64,000 nucleotides of DNA from Neisseria perflava (GCF_024170405.1 NZ_JALJYC010000004.1:1-64000); one strand, 5' to 3'. Positions 1 through 8,757 are shown, numbered from the stretch's first letter. Made by a program: numbers and translations. The notes: generated from the sequence alone by a model not told the origin.

Positions 1-58
1 ATTAGCTTGTTTTGCTTATAAGGGCTCAGTCGACTTTTTTTCATGGGATTTATTCTAA

Positions 59-1141
59 ATGATTTTGAATAAATCTAGTTATCTAGTACAGCCCCAAAAT
101 CAATCAGGAGATTTAACTGGTCGTCTGTGTAAGCAAAGTGGTTTGGGTACAACGGGATTTGTGTTTTGTAATGACCAAAAGAAAGCTGCCGAATCGGGTG
201 GGCAATACTGTTTATATTCTCAACCATCGGGAAAAGGATATTCGGTTGATACCTGTTCCGATTGGGAAAAAAAGAAAAAAGAAGAAGAGCAAAAAAAAGC
301 AATAGAAGAGGCGATTAAATCAGATTCAAAAACTTATTATTACGCAAATGGCATTTATGTCAAAAATGGAAAAGAATTATGTATAGCTTACGCAGCTTTT
401 GTTGGTAAAGAAAATCACGGTGCTTCATCCTCTGGAAGTTCTTTTATTTGTGGCGTTTCTACGACGGTTGGCACTAGAACGACTGTTCATCAAGAGCTTC
501 AATCTGATACGGCTATTCGCGTAACTCTTGCCGGTGCATTAGCTAAATATTCAGGCGATAACGGCGGTTGTACAGCCTATTTCAGCGGCGAAAATACAAT
601 TTCTTGTCTAAAAGATTCTTCCGGTGTCGGCGGAGATTCGTCCGGCGAAGAATCATCAGATTCAGAATCCGAAAAACCAAAAGAAGAAGAACAAGAGCAG
701 GAAGAAGATAATCCCGTGGTCAACATGTTGGCCAATCTCTACAACATGATGAAAGAAGAAATGACGGGTTTAAAGAACGCTATAACTTCTAGCTCTTCGG
801 GCGGAGGCAGTGCCGGAAGTGAGAACGGTTCGAAAAACGGTTCAGAAAATGGAAGTGATGAAGGCTCTGAAACGGGTGCGGAAAACGCTACTGGCGATTC
901 GGATTATGGTGTTTTAGACGGTGTTTCAAAATCTGAATATTCCCGTGGCGGAGTTTTTCAAGAATCAGGTTCATGCCCTTCCCCTATTCCGCTGAATTTC
1001 AGCGTTTTAGGCTATGGCGTGGCTACTGAATTCTCGTTTGAACATGTTTGTACGGTGGTGGCAAAACTTCGCCCATTGATGATTATGTTCGGCTATTTGG
1101 TTGGTGCAACCATGATTACCAAAGCATTAAGGAGTTCTTGA
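59..1141 (+). CDS. TspB/pIII-like filamentous phage adsorption protein, probably lacking its N-terminus
   Basis: Likely the surface or adsorption protein of an integrated filamentous phage, in the family of meningococcal TspB. Visible in order: a Lys/Glu-rich stretch (about residues 70-90), a Cys-containing domain (about 90-185), an acidic Ser/Glu/Gln-rich linker (about 190-220), a Gly/Ser/Asn repeat linker (about 245-280), and a C-terminal Cys-containing domain ending in a hydrophobic segment (about 335-355). Gly/Ser linkers between domains and a C-terminal membrane anchor are the pIII architecture. No signal peptide follows the ATG, although these proteins are exported, and no clear ribosome site precedes it. 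The same frame is open from the window edge up to a single TAA at 56-58, directly before the ATG, so the 5' part may be severed by a nonsense mutation. It ends 1 bp before the DUF2523 gene. Family assignment rests on architecture and position. Confidence 0.7.
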   Translation: MILNKSSYLVQPQNQSGDLTGRLCKQSGLGTTGFVFCNDQKKAAESGGQYCLYSQPSGKGYSVDTCSDWEKKKKEEEQKKAIEEAIKSDSKTYYYANGIYVKNGKELCIAYAAFVGKENHGASSSGSSFICGVSTTVGTRTTVHQELQSDTAIRVTLAGALAKYSGDNGGCTAYFSGENTISCLKDSSGVGGDSSGEESSDSESEKPKEEEQEQEEDNPVVNMLANLYNMMKEEMTGLKNAITSSSSGGGSAGSENGSKNGSENGSDEGSETGAENATGDSDYGVLDGVSKSEYSRGGVFQESGSCPSPIPLNFSVLGYGVATEFSFEHVCTVVAKLRPLMIMFGYLVGATMITKALRSS

Positions 1142-1142
1142 T

Positions 1143-1454
1143 ATGCCGTGGATAGCCTCACTTGTAGCTTCTTTAATTTCCGCTTTAGGGCCATTCATAA
1201 AGGACATTTTTTTAAAAATTCTTGTCGCGCTGGGTGTTTCTCTGATAACGCATGAGGGCATTGATATTGTTGTTGAAAATCTCTTTTCAAAAGCAAATGA
1301 ATATCTTGGCGAAATGGATAGTGAATTTATAGGGCTTTTTCTTTTAAGCGGTATTGGTCATGCGATAAATACCGTGATTGGTGCAGCAAATTTTGTTATC
1401 TCGTGGAAAATCACATCAAAAACTTGGACGTTTTTAGCAAGTAAGAAAGGGTAG
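1143..1454 (+). CDS. DUF2523 minor coat (pVI-like) protein
   Basis: A 103-residue protein with three hydrophobic segments (about residues 4-20, 24-40 and 62-85). It matches the DUF2523 family of inovirus minor coat proteins, thought to correspond to pVI and to cap the virion together with the adsorption protein. It lies 1 bp after the TspB-like gene and 4 bp before zot, which is the conserved pIII-pVI-pI order of filamentous phages. That order supports the call more than any single motif. The genes are spaced for one transcript and are more AT-rich than the flanking chromosome. Confidence 0.8.
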   Translation: MPWIASLVASLISALGPFIKDIFLKILVALGVSLITHEGIDIVVENLFSKANEYLGEMDSEFIGLFLLSGIGHAINTVIGAANFVISWKITSKTWTFLASKKG

Positions 1455-1458
1455 AAAA

Positions 1459-2610
1459 ATGATTACTTTGATTACTGGTTCTCCGGGTTCGGGTAAAACT
1501 TTGAGCATGGTTTCAGAAATTAAAAACAAAATTGATAAAGAATGGCAAGGGCGTAAGATTTTCACGGATGGCATTCCTGAGCTGACAATTCAAACTGAGC
1601 CGATTCCAGAAGGTCATTCTATCCATTATATGCATGTTTGGCTTAAATGGCCTGAAAATCATGGTTCGATTGTGATTATTGATGAAGCGCAGCGCGTATT
1701 TCCGCCCCGCTCTTCCAATCAGAAAGCTAGTGAGCTTGTCGAATGGATGCATATTCATCGCCATGCCGGGGCGGATATTTATCTAATCACTCAAATGCCT
1801 ACCCGCATTGATAAACAAGTTCGCGATTTAGTCGGGGTGCATTGGCATATCCATCAGAATAGATTGGGTATGCGTCTTAAATTTTATTGGGACTATTGCG
1901 CAAATAATCCAAAATCTGAATCGAAAAATGGTCAAGTTTCCCCTTATAAATTCGATAAATCCGTTTTTGGTCTGTACAAGTCCGCTGATGTCCACACTAA
2001 AATTAAAAAGCCCAAATCAAGAGTGCTTTTCATCGTTCCCGTGGCCGTGGTCGCTTTAGCGATTTCATCGGCGTTTTCGCTGAAATTACTCAAAGGCAAT
2101 CAGTCCGCGCCTGAAACTGTGGCCGAGGCTAAAGAAGACGTTAAAAAAGGGGCGGAAAAAGGCTCGGCTAAAGCTGCCGAATCCTTGGCCTCATCGCTGA
2201 AAAAAGATGAAAACCGCTCCCTAACGCCCGAACATTTTAAGCCCACGATACCCGATAAAGTCGAATCAAAGCCTATTTATGATAGTGTGAGACAGGTAAA
2301 AACCTTTGAATATCCCGTTGCCTGTGTCGATTCGGGGGCAAAATGCAACTGCTACACTCAACAGGCCACGATAATCAGCGAAATAGACGTTAAAACCTGC
2401 AAGCAATACGTTGATAAGGGTTTGCCCTTCAATCCCTATAAGCAGCCCGAACAGGAGCGTTATCACGCAAATAACGGCACAAATGCCGTTGTTTCCGCTC
2501 AGGCACAAACCCAAGACAATCAAGTCTTGGTAATGGGTGGGCAAAGCCAGCAAAATTTAATGTATGACAATCGTGTTCCGGTCGATTCATACGGTACTCC
2601 AACTAACTAA
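1459..2610 (+). CDS. zot: Zot-domain phage assembly ATPase (pI)
   Basis: Inner-membrane ATPase that drives extrusion of filamentous phage; the family is named after zonula occludens toxin of CTXphi. The P-loop GSPGSGKT is at residues 7-14 and the Walker B segment IVIIDEAQ at 71-78. A single membrane span (about 189-208) separates the cytoplasmic ATPase from a periplasmic tail. The tail carries the conserved cysteine cluster of Zot C-termini (CNCYTQQ near residue 298, with further Cys on both sides) and a Gln/Asn-rich end. Length 383 aa is normal for the family. It is the last large gene of the prophage end, followed by a very small membrane-peptide gene and a terminator. Whether the product has any toxin activity cannot be judged from sequence. 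Confidence 0.92.
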   Translation: MITLITGSPGSGKTLSMVSEIKNKIDKEWQGRKIFTDGIPELTIQTEPIPEGHSIHYMHVWLKWPENHGSIVIIDEAQRVFPPRSSNQKASELVEWMHIHRHAGADIYLITQMPTRIDKQVRDLVGVHWHIHQNRLGMRLKFYWDYCANNPKSESKNGQVSPYKFDKSVFGLYKSADVHTKIKKPKSRVLFIVPVAVVALAISSAFSLKLLKGNQSAPETVAEAKEDVKKGAEKGSAKAAESLASSLKKDENRSLTPEHFKPTIPDKVESKPIYDSVRQVKTFEYPVACVDSGAKCNCYTQQATIISEIDVKTCKQYVDKGLPFNPYKQPEQERYHANNGTNAVVSAQAQTQDNQVLVMGGQSQQNLMYDNRVPVDSYGTPTN

Positions 2611-2624
2611 GAAAGGGAAAAATC

Positions 2625-2708
2625 ATGAAATTCTATCTAGTCGCATTCGGTGTGGGCGCATTGGGCGCAATACTCTATATGTTGATTTTTGGCATACCTG
2701 CATTTTAA
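2625..2708 (+). CDS. 27-residue hydrophobic phage-end peptide
   Basis: A very short reading frame starting MKFYLVAFGVGALGAILYML and ending GIPAF. It begins 14 bp after the zot stop and has a good ribosome site (GAAAGGGA at 2611-2618) about 7 bp before the ATG. Nearly the whole peptide is one membrane span with a Gly/Ala face. Filamentous phages carry small membrane proteins of this sort (coat-like or pIX-like), but no specific homologue is recognised. It lies inside the prophage operon and is followed 7 bp later by the DUS terminator, so it is probably translated. Confidence 0.6.
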   Translation: MKFYLVAFGVGALGAILYMLIFGIPAF

Positions 2709-2714
2709 AAAAAC

Positions 2715-2742
2715 AAGGCCGTCTGAAGTTCAGACGGCCTTA
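2715..2742 (+). terminator. DUS-pair terminator after the prophage operon
   Basis: AAGGCCGTCTGAA and its inverse are separated by one base, giving a 13-bp stem. It closes the phage transcript. The DUS pair shows the junction lies in or next to host-like DNA. Confidence 0.75.
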
Positions 2743-2790
2743 ATTTCCTTCAGGCTGGGGGTTGGGGCAAAGCCCCGCAGGGTTGGCCTT

Positions 2791-2820
2791 ATGTAACGTA
2801 ACCGGCATATTATGCGAACT
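2791..2820 (-). other. dif-like Xer site, candidate attachment junction of the filamentous prophage
   Basis: On the minus strand, AGTTCGCATAA (2820-2810) is identical to the XerC arm of the neisserial dif site as I remember it. After an 8-bp centre, TTACGTTACAT (2801-2791) matches 9 of 11 bases of the XerD arm TTATGTTAAAT. The exact arm faces the chromosome and the degenerate arm faces the phage, as expected for a hybrid attR formed by a phage that uses host XerCD. The site lies between the phage terminator and the first chromosomal gene. The dif comparison is from memory, and integration through this site is inference. Confidence 0.55.
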
Positions 2821-2899
2821 ATGATAACCATACAGTAAGAAGCATTATCCGCTATAATATGCGCTATATTTAGTAACTAAACCAAATGTCTAACTGATT

Positions 2900-3208
2900 A
2901 TGCTGCAAACCGATTTGCTTCTCCATAAAATTACCAATGAAGATTATCAGCGGATGATTATTCAGAACAGCCTTTCATTTGGCGCTGGAGAATTTAAGCT
3001 GTTAAACGAAATTTTATCCGGTTTTGAATTTGATGTTATTCAGGCACAGGCGTTGGCTCAGGCGGTTATGCAGCAAACGCGGTTTTATCCTAATGCTTAT
3101 CATATTGACAGCGACGATGAAGATATGACCGGCATATGCCCGCATTGTATCAATCCGCCTATGCCGCCATTGCGTGATTATTTAGCCTGGCGCGAATTAC
3201 GCGGCTAG
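2900..3208 (+). CDS. Conserved-looking hypothetical protein with a CPHC motif
   Basis: A 102-residue acidic protein of unknown function. It is mostly helical-looking, with a late CPHC pair (about residues 78-81), followed by a Pro-rich turn and the ending DYLAWRELRG. A single CxxC could be redox-active or half of a metal site, but no second pair is present. No good ribosome site precedes the ATG. The gene lies 45 bp upstream of ruvB in the same direction with a lone DUS half between them, so the two may be cotranscribed. A TATAAT at 2853-2858 is a possible -10. Confidence 0.6.
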   Translation: MLQTDLLLHKITNEDYQRMIIQNSLSFGAGEFKLLNEILSGFEFDVIQAQALAQAVMQQTRFYPNAYHIDSDDEDMTGICPHCINPPMPPLRDYLAWRELRG

Positions 3209-3253
3209 CTAGTTAGCTAGGCCGTCTGAAATTTTATATTTTGAAAAATTTTT

Positions 3254-4285
3254 ATGTTACAAACAGATAACCTGACTTCTGCGCAGTCCCAGCGGATTAT
3301 TACGGCGCAAAGTATGTCTTCGCAAGAAGAATTATTAGAACGGGCTTTGCGGCCGAAAACGCTGGATGATTATATCGGCCAACCTAAGGCCAAAGAACAG
3401 CTGGCTATTTTCATTCAAGCGGCCAAAAAGCGTGGCGAGGCTTTGGATCATACGCTGCTGTTTGGCTCGCCGGGGTTGGGTAAAACCACATTGGCGCACA
3501 TCATTGCCCGCGAACTGGGTGTGAATTTGCGCCAAACCAGCGGCCCGGTATTGGAGCGCGCCGGTGATTTGGCCGCCCTTCTGACCAATCTTGAGCCGCA
3601 TGATGTTCTTTTCATTGATGAAATCCATAGGCTTAGCCCTGTGGTAGAGGAGATTCTCTACCCTGCCCTTGAGGATTATCAGCTGGATATTATGATTGGG
3701 GAAGGCCCTGCTGCACGCTCGGTAAAAATTGATTTGCCGCCGTTTACGCTGGTGGGCGCAACGACGCGGGCCGGTATGCTTACCAATCCGCTGCGTGACC
3801 GTTTTGGTATTGTCTCCCGCTTGGAATTTTATGAAAACAAAGATTTAGCTACTATTGTCAGCCGGTCTGCGCAGCTGTTGCAGCTGGATATGGGTGAAGA
3901 AGGTGCGATGGAGATTGCTAAGCGCAGCCGTGGCACGCCGCGTATTGCTAACCGCCTGCTGCGGCGTGTACGCGATTATGCTGATGTAAAAAGTAACGGC
4001 ATGATTGATGCACACGTTGCGGATGCGGCGTTGAGTATGCTGGATGTGGATGGTCGTGGCTTGGATGTGATGGATAGAAAGTTTTTGGAAGCGATTTTGC
4101 ACAAATTCAGCGGCGGCCCGGTCGGTTTGGAAAATGTGGCGGCAGCCATCGGCGAATCAACCGATACGATTGAAGATGTGATTGAGCCATATTTGATTCA
4201 GCAAGGATTTTTACAGCGCACGCCGCGCGGCCGGATGGCTACTGAACGCGCTTATCTGCACTTCGGATTGAAAATGTCTGAATAA
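3254..4285 (+). CDS. ruvB: Holliday junction DNA helicase RuvB
   Basis: Hexameric AAA+ motor that, with RuvA, drives branch migration of Holliday junctions. Walker A GSPGLGKTT is at residues 71-79, Walker B/DEIH at about 122-125, sensor 1 (GATTRAG) near 180 and the arginine-finger region (RGTPRIANRLLRRVRDYA) near 220. The C-terminal winged-helix domain ends with the typical QRTPRGR segment. Length 343 aa is normal. ruvA and ruvC are not adjacent, as is usual in Neisseria. A DUS-pair terminator follows. Confidence 0.98.
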   Translation: MLQTDNLTSAQSQRIITAQSMSSQEELLERALRPKTLDDYIGQPKAKEQLAIFIQAAKKRGEALDHTLLFGSPGLGKTTLAHIIARELGVNLRQTSGPVLERAGDLAALLTNLEPHDVLFIDEIHRLSPVVEEILYPALEDYQLDIMIGEGPAARSVKIDLPPFTLVGATTRAGMLTNPLRDRFGIVSRLEFYENKDLATIVSRSAQLLQLDMGEEGAMEIAKRSRGTPRIANRLLRRVRDYADVKSNGMIDAHVADAALSMLDVDGRGLDVMDRKFLEAILHKFSGGPVGLENVAAAIGESTDTIEDVIEPYLIQQGFLQRTPRGRMATERAYLHFGLKMSE

Positions 4286-4314
4286 ATATTTTCCTTTTAA
4301 TTTAATCAGATAAT

Positions 4315-4343
4315 CAAGGCCGTCTGAACTTCAGACGGCCTTG
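4315..4343. terminator. DUS-pair terminator between ruvB and gss
   Basis: CAAGGCCGTCTGAA and its inverse are almost contiguous, in the convergent gap between ruvB (+) and the glutathionylspermidine gene (-), so it probably works in both directions. Confidence 0.75.
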
Positions 4344-4361
4344 TGCTTGGATGTGTTTCAG

Positions 4362-6263
4362 CTAAGATTCATCAGATGATAAAAAATCTTCATCTTTCAA
4401 AACGCGCAAGGGCTGCATGTCGCTGCTGCCGATGATAATCCGGCTGGAATCGGAGCGCAGGCAGCTGCCGCCGTAATGTCCGCCAACGGTAAAGGTGCAA
4501 ACTTGTACATATTGGTCTTCTACCTTCGGCAGACACCAAAGCTGCTGATACACCTGTTCCTGATTGGAAAATTTGCCTTGGGTAACGTCTAATTCGTTGG
4601 TGCATTCGCCGACAAGGGTAACGTTATCGCCCCGGCGGCCGTTAATCGGTTTTTTCGCATAGCCTTTTGCAATCAGGCTGTCGGTAAGCTCGAAACTGGC
4701 TTCCAGCAGATAACGGTGGTTGGGGAACAGCTTCCACAATACCGGCAAAATGGCTTTATTGCTGGGAATGGCCGTCCACAGCGGTTCGTAAACCAAAACT
4801 TCCGGCCGTAACAATACATCAATCAGGCGCACGGTATCGCCGGGATAGCCGGTACGGATGGGTGGTGCTACCTCATGCCCGGTCGAATCTTCGCGCAACT
4901 GCTCCAGCATGGTTTCCCACGCCCAGGTTTTCCATACGGTCAATACCTGATTTTCGTCGTCGTCTTTCAGACGGCCACGACTGTCCCAATGCAGCCCTTG
5001 TGTACCATGAATGATTTTGGTGTGCACACCGGCTTTTTCCAGCGCCGATTGCATAAACATCGAATGGTAATCTTCTTCGGAATCATGGTCTTGCAAGATA
5101 TGTACCAAAGGCGCATGGGTACGGTGTTTCCAACAATCGGTCAGCGCGTCGCGCAAATCTGCGCCTGGGTCTTCTCCTGCGGTCAAACCGCCCGCCTTCG
5201 CCCATTTGCCCAATATTGCCCCCGCCTCCGCATGGCAGGAAGCGGAATCGGCATTGTATTCATACACTTTCAAACCGCGCCCATCCATACAAAAATCCAA
5301 ACGGCCGCTGATGGTTTGATGACGGCGGTTTTGCCACGATAAGCGCAGGCGCGGCCATAATAATTTAGGAATATTAAAATATTTCAATAAATTATCATCT
5401 TTCAAGACGCAGTCTGTTGCATGTAGATACATCAAATGCACTTCATTGGTGGCGCGGATGAGCTCGTGTTTGGCGCTTTCCGAGATGGTGAAATAGCGGT
5501 AAGGGTTGGTACGGCTGACTTGATGCCCTTGCATGGCGGTCACAAAAAGTTTTTCAAACGTATTGCTTTCATTCAGCCATTTGCCGTCAAATTGGCCTTG
5601 GTTTGTCAAATGCCCGGCGTGGATTTGCAGCAGCTCGGGCGCGGCAACAGGCTGCGGCAGGCTGTACTCGGTATCAGCCGTTTGAATCATCCAGCCGAGT
5701 ATGATGGTATTGTCAAACGTATCATGCAAAGTATAGCCGTCTGCAACCGTCATCGGCAGTTCGCGCGTCCATTGCTGGCCGCTGGGCAAACGGGAATGGA
5801 TAACATTTTGTTCGGCAATGCGGATTTTGTCGTCGAATACCTCGGTAATCACTGCTACATGGCCGGTACGCTCAAATTCACCGCCCTCGTCCCAAATCAG
5901 CAGCGCCCCGGCTTGCGGTTTTTTACGGCTGCCGTTGGCAAAAGCCTGCAACGGCACCAGAGCATCATTAACGACCTGGCGCAGGAAGCGTAACGAGAAA
6001 ATCTCGTAAGCCATGCCCACGTCGGTAAACACCATACCGTGATTCAAATACAGATAGCGGCGGGCAAACTCAACACATTGCCATTTATAACCCATGTATT
6101 CGCTGCCCAAATAACTGCGGAAAGCTGCGTCGTCAGGATATTCTTGCCGATCAACTGTATCATAATCGGAAGAATAAATTGCAATGCCCCCGGGCGCATA
6201 ACCCAACAGGCTGCCAAAGGGGTCATGGGTATAGATATTGGGAGAAATTTCAGATTCGGACAT
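4362..6263 (-). CDS. gss: Bifunctional glutathionylspermidine amidase/synthetase
   Basis: Makes glutathionylspermidine from glutathione and spermidine with ATP, and hydrolyses it back. It is nearly colinear with the E. coli enzyme. The N-terminal CHAP-type amidase domain (about residues 1-195) has the catalytic Cys in KWQCVEFARR (Cys63) and the His region GHVAVI. The C-terminal ATP-grasp synthetase (about 200-610) has DFCMDGRGLKVYEYNADSAS, VWKTWAWE, EPLWTAIPSNKAILP and CTFTVGGHYGG. I start at the ATG at 6263, which gives MSESEIS, because the only in-frame extension uses a GTG at 6275. Ribosome-site evidence is poor for both. The gene is monocistronic between terminators. It implies thiol-polyamine metabolism for redox or protein S-thiolation control. 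Full length and apparently intact. Confidence 0.95.
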   Translation of the reverse strand: MSESEISPNIYTHDPFGSLLGYAPGGIAIYSSDYDTVDRQEYPDDAAFRSYLGSEYMGYKWQCVEFARRYLYLNHGMVFTDVGMAYEIFSLRFLRQVVNDALVPLQAFANGSRKKPQAGALLIWDEGGEFERTGHVAVITEVFDDKIRIAEQNVIHSRLPSGQQWTRELPMTVADGYTLHDTFDNTIILGWMIQTADTEYSLPQPVAAPELLQIHAGHLTNQGQFDGKWLNESNTFEKLFVTAMQGHQVSRTNPYRYFTISESAKHELIRATNEVHLMYLHATDCVLKDDNLLKYFNIPKLLWPRLRLSWQNRRHQTISGRLDFCMDGRGLKVYEYNADSASCHAEAGAILGKWAKAGGLTAGEDPGADLRDALTDCWKHRTHAPLVHILQDHDSEEDYHSMFMQSALEKAGVHTKIIHGTQGLHWDSRGRLKDDDENQVLTVWKTWAWETMLEQLREDSTGHEVAPPIRTGYPGDTVRLIDVLLRPEVLVYEPLWTAIPSNKAILPVLWKLFPNHRYLLEASFELTDSLIAKGYAKKPINGRRGDNVTLVGECTNELDVTQGKFSNQEQVYQQLWCLPKVEDQYVQVCTFTVGGHYGGSCLRSDSSRIIIGSSDMQPLRVLKDEDFLSSDES

Positions 6264-6384
6264 GATGGCATACACTATTTGATAATAAGTTAATAAGCAG
6301 TATATGCCTAAGCGCTCAGGCTGTCGAATACTCTGTCTGCCGGCTAATTGAACCGCCTCATTATCAAACCCCTACCCAAGACAT

Positions 6385-6417
6385 AAAAAAATGCCGTCTG
6401 AAAATTTCAGACGGCAT
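6385..6417 (-). terminator. DUS-pair terminator after the TonB receptor gene
   Basis: ATGCCGTCTGAAA and its inverse (the AT dialect) form a stem with an A-run on the plus-strand left side, that is a U-run for minus-strand transcripts. Confidence 0.75.
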
Positions 6418-6441
6418 CGCATGTATCAGAGTCAGCAGGAA

Positions 6442-8757
6442 TCAGAATTCCAATTCGGCTTTCAGCCAGAAAGTACGCGGCATACCCAATACGGCGAAGC
6501 TGCGGTCGAATTGGCCGCGCTGTACCTGCCAATAGGCTTTGTTAAACAGGTTTTCTACGGCAGTGCTGACGGTCAGCTTGTTTTTATTGCCCAGCTTGGT
6601 GGTGTAGCGTGCGCCGACATCAACCAAGGTATAAGACGGGAAGGCGTATTTTTTCTGCGTATCTTGGTAAGATTTGCCGAAATATTGTACACCACCGGTC
6701 AAGGTCAGGCCGTTTACCCACGGCGTATCCCATTCGACACCGGCGCGGGCAATCACGTTCGGGTTGGCAACCTGTACGCCGGTAACCAAATTATCCGCAG
6801 CATTTGGGTAATCATATACACGCGACTGCAAATACATAAAGCTCAGGTTCGGGCGTAAAGTATTGTTCAGCAGATTGCCATATACGTTGAATTCAACACC
6901 TCGGCTGCGTTCTACGCCTTGCTCGTCACCTGCTGATGCGCCGGAAGCGGTAAAGTCGGTACCTGCATATTTTCCGGCAGAGTAATCCCAGCGGGCGGAA
7001 TTATGCGAACCGCGCCAGTAACCCGGACGGCGGATTTGGAAGGCATTTAAAGTCGTCACCACATCGCCCCAGTTCTTACGCACGCCGATTTCAAACTGGC
7101 GGCTGACGCGCGGCTTGGACATGGTTGTATTACCGTCATCGTCGGTTGAAATATCAGCCGGCTCTAAATCTTCCATGTAGTTACCGTAGAATACCAGATC
7201 AGGCTGCGGTACATAGGCCATCATTACCATCGGACTGAAACGGTGGGCTTTACCGGTTTCATGCTGCCAAGTGCCGCTATTGTATTTGTCGGTATAAGAC
7301 ACCCATTGGTAACGACCGCCGAGGGTCAGGCGGTATTTATTGTCCGCAAAACCCAAAGTATCAGAAACAGCCAAGCTGCTGACCTTAATGGCAGCATCCA
7401 AGGTAGTGGGCATTGTGGTCGGGATGGTCGGATTGTAAGCGGCCAGTTGCTCTGCGATACTGGTCGAACCGTAAGGCGTAATGGTTTTACTGCTACTGGA
7501 GGCGCTTTGCGCACTTTGCAGGGTTGTGCGGTTACGCACGATACGGTCAAATGCCGTACTCCAGTTGTGGCTGACCGGTCCGGTGTTAAATTCGCCACGC
7601 GCAGTCAGGTTCATGCTCAAGGTGCGGAAATATTGGTCGGTAAAGCGCGATTGGCCGGTGGTATATTGCGAACCATCGCAGCTGTTGCCATTGGAAGCTG
7701 CTGTTTGGTTTGCATTGTAACAGGCTGTCGGTGAGATCAACGTGCCATAATAACGCGCTTTGTTGTAGCCGATACCGCCTGAAATCTGTACCGGCGCATC
7801 CAAATCATACTCAAAAGTCATCATATGCGTTTGGCTGACGGTATTCTGCCAGTTCCAACCCGGCAACAGATTGGTATCGCCATCAGGCGCGTCAAACAGG
7901 CGGCCTTGGGCGTTTTGAATGTCCTGGATACGCGCACGGCCGCCGCTGGTTTTACGTTTGGCGTATGAGGTATCGAAAGCGACACGCAATTTTTCGCCGC
8001 GATAATCGGCATTCAAAGCATATTCGTTGTTATTTTCTTTGTAATCATCGCGCGGGGTGTCGCCGACGCGCTTTTTACCGTTGACGCGAACGCCCCACTC
8101 TTTGTTTTCGCCGAAGCGCTGCCCCAAATCAAACGTACCTTCTACGCGGCTGTCGGTATAATAGCCGACACCGATTTTACGGTTGCCCTCATCGCTGGCT
8201 TTTTTGGTTTCGATATTTACCGAACCTGATACCGCACCTTCCGGATCCATGCCGTTTACGGCAGTGGACGCGCCCTTAATCAACTGCGCCGAAGCCACGT
8301 TGACGCTAGACGTACCTTGCGTACCGTACATACCGGCCAAACCGTTGACGCTGAATTGACGGGCGTCTAATTGATAACCGCGAAAATACAGGCCGGTCAG
8401 GGTATTGGATTCACCGCCGAATTGCCACACAGACGCATCTTTTTTCGCAATCGCGTCCACCAATGTGCGTGCACCTGAATTGTCGAGCGCTTTTTCATCA
8501 TAGTTAACCACGGTAATCGGCGCGGTAAACGCATTGGCCTTACCCAGCAGGCTCAGGTTGACGCGGTCGCGCAAATCGCCGTCGCTGGCAATGGAATATG
8601 AGCGGGCGGCATGCGCAATTTTTTTATCGCCTTTCACTTCAACCTGTTTGAGCTCGGTTTGGTTGGTTGTTTCAGCGGCGGTTGCAGCGGTATCGTCCTC
8701 AGCATAGGCAAATGCGCTGAGAATCAGCAGCGGCATCAGGGCTAGTTTGCTTTTCAT
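6442..8757 (-). CDS. TonB-dependent siderophore receptor
   Basis: Outer-membrane beta-barrel receptor for ferric siderophore uptake powered by TonB-ExbBD. The start at 8757 gives a signal peptide (MKSKLALMPLLILSAFAYA, cut about residue 19) and has AGAAGAG about 7 bp upstream. The plug domain (about residues 60-200) contains LYFRGYQLDARQFSVNG and LIKGASTAVNG...PEGAVSGSVNIETK, typical of the FhuA/FpvA-type siderophore subfamily. The rest is barrel strands ending in the aromatic C-terminal signature LKAELEF. Length 771 aa is normal. It is transcribed away from an ABC exporter-type gene, with a candidate Fur operator about 110 bp upstream. The ligand cannot be told from sequence; a xenosiderophore such as a hydroxamate is plausible. 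Confidence 0.92.
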   Translation of the reverse strand: MKSKLALMPLLILSAFAYAEDDTAATAAETTNQTELKQVEVKGDKKIAHAARSYSIASDGDLRDRVNLSLLGKANAFTAPITVVNYDEKALDNSGARTLVDAIAKKDASVWQFGGESNTLTGLYFRGYQLDARQFSVNGLAGMYGTQGTSSVNVASAQLIKGASTAVNGMDPEGAVSGSVNIETKKASDEGNRKIGVGYYTDSRVEGTFDLGQRFGENKEWGVRVNGKKRVGDTPRDDYKENNNEYALNADYRGEKLRVAFDTSYAKRKTSGGRARIQDIQNAQGRLFDAPDGDTNLLPGWNWQNTVSQTHMMTFEYDLDAPVQISGGIGYNKARYYGTLISPTACYNANQTAASNGNSCDGSQYTTGQSRFTDQYFRTLSMNLTARGEFNTGPVSHNWSTAFDRIVRNRTTLQSAQSASSSSKTITPYGSTSIAEQLAAYNPTIPTTMPTTLDAAIKVSSLAVSDTLGFADNKYRLTLGGRYQWVSYTDKYNSGTWQHETGKAHRFSPMVMMAYVPQPDLVFYGNYMEDLEPADISTDDDGNTTMSKPRVSRQFEIGVRKNWGDVVTTLNAFQIRRPGYWRGSHNSARWDYSAGKYAGTDFTASGASAGDEQGVERSRGVEFNVYGNLLNNTLRPNLSFMYLQSRVYDYPNAADNLVTGVQVANPNVIARAGVEWDTPWVNGLTLTGGVQYFGKSYQDTQKKYAFPSYTLVDVGARYTTKLGNKNKLTVSTAVENLFNKAYWQVQRGQFDRSFAVLGMPRTFWLKAELEF

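Noticed and set aside
2821..2880. Second dif-like site at ATAGCGCATATTATAGCGGATA on the minus strand
   Set aside because: Only the GCGCATA part fits a XerC arm and the other arm does not match; the sequence also reads as an ordinary promoter -10 region for the 2900 gene.
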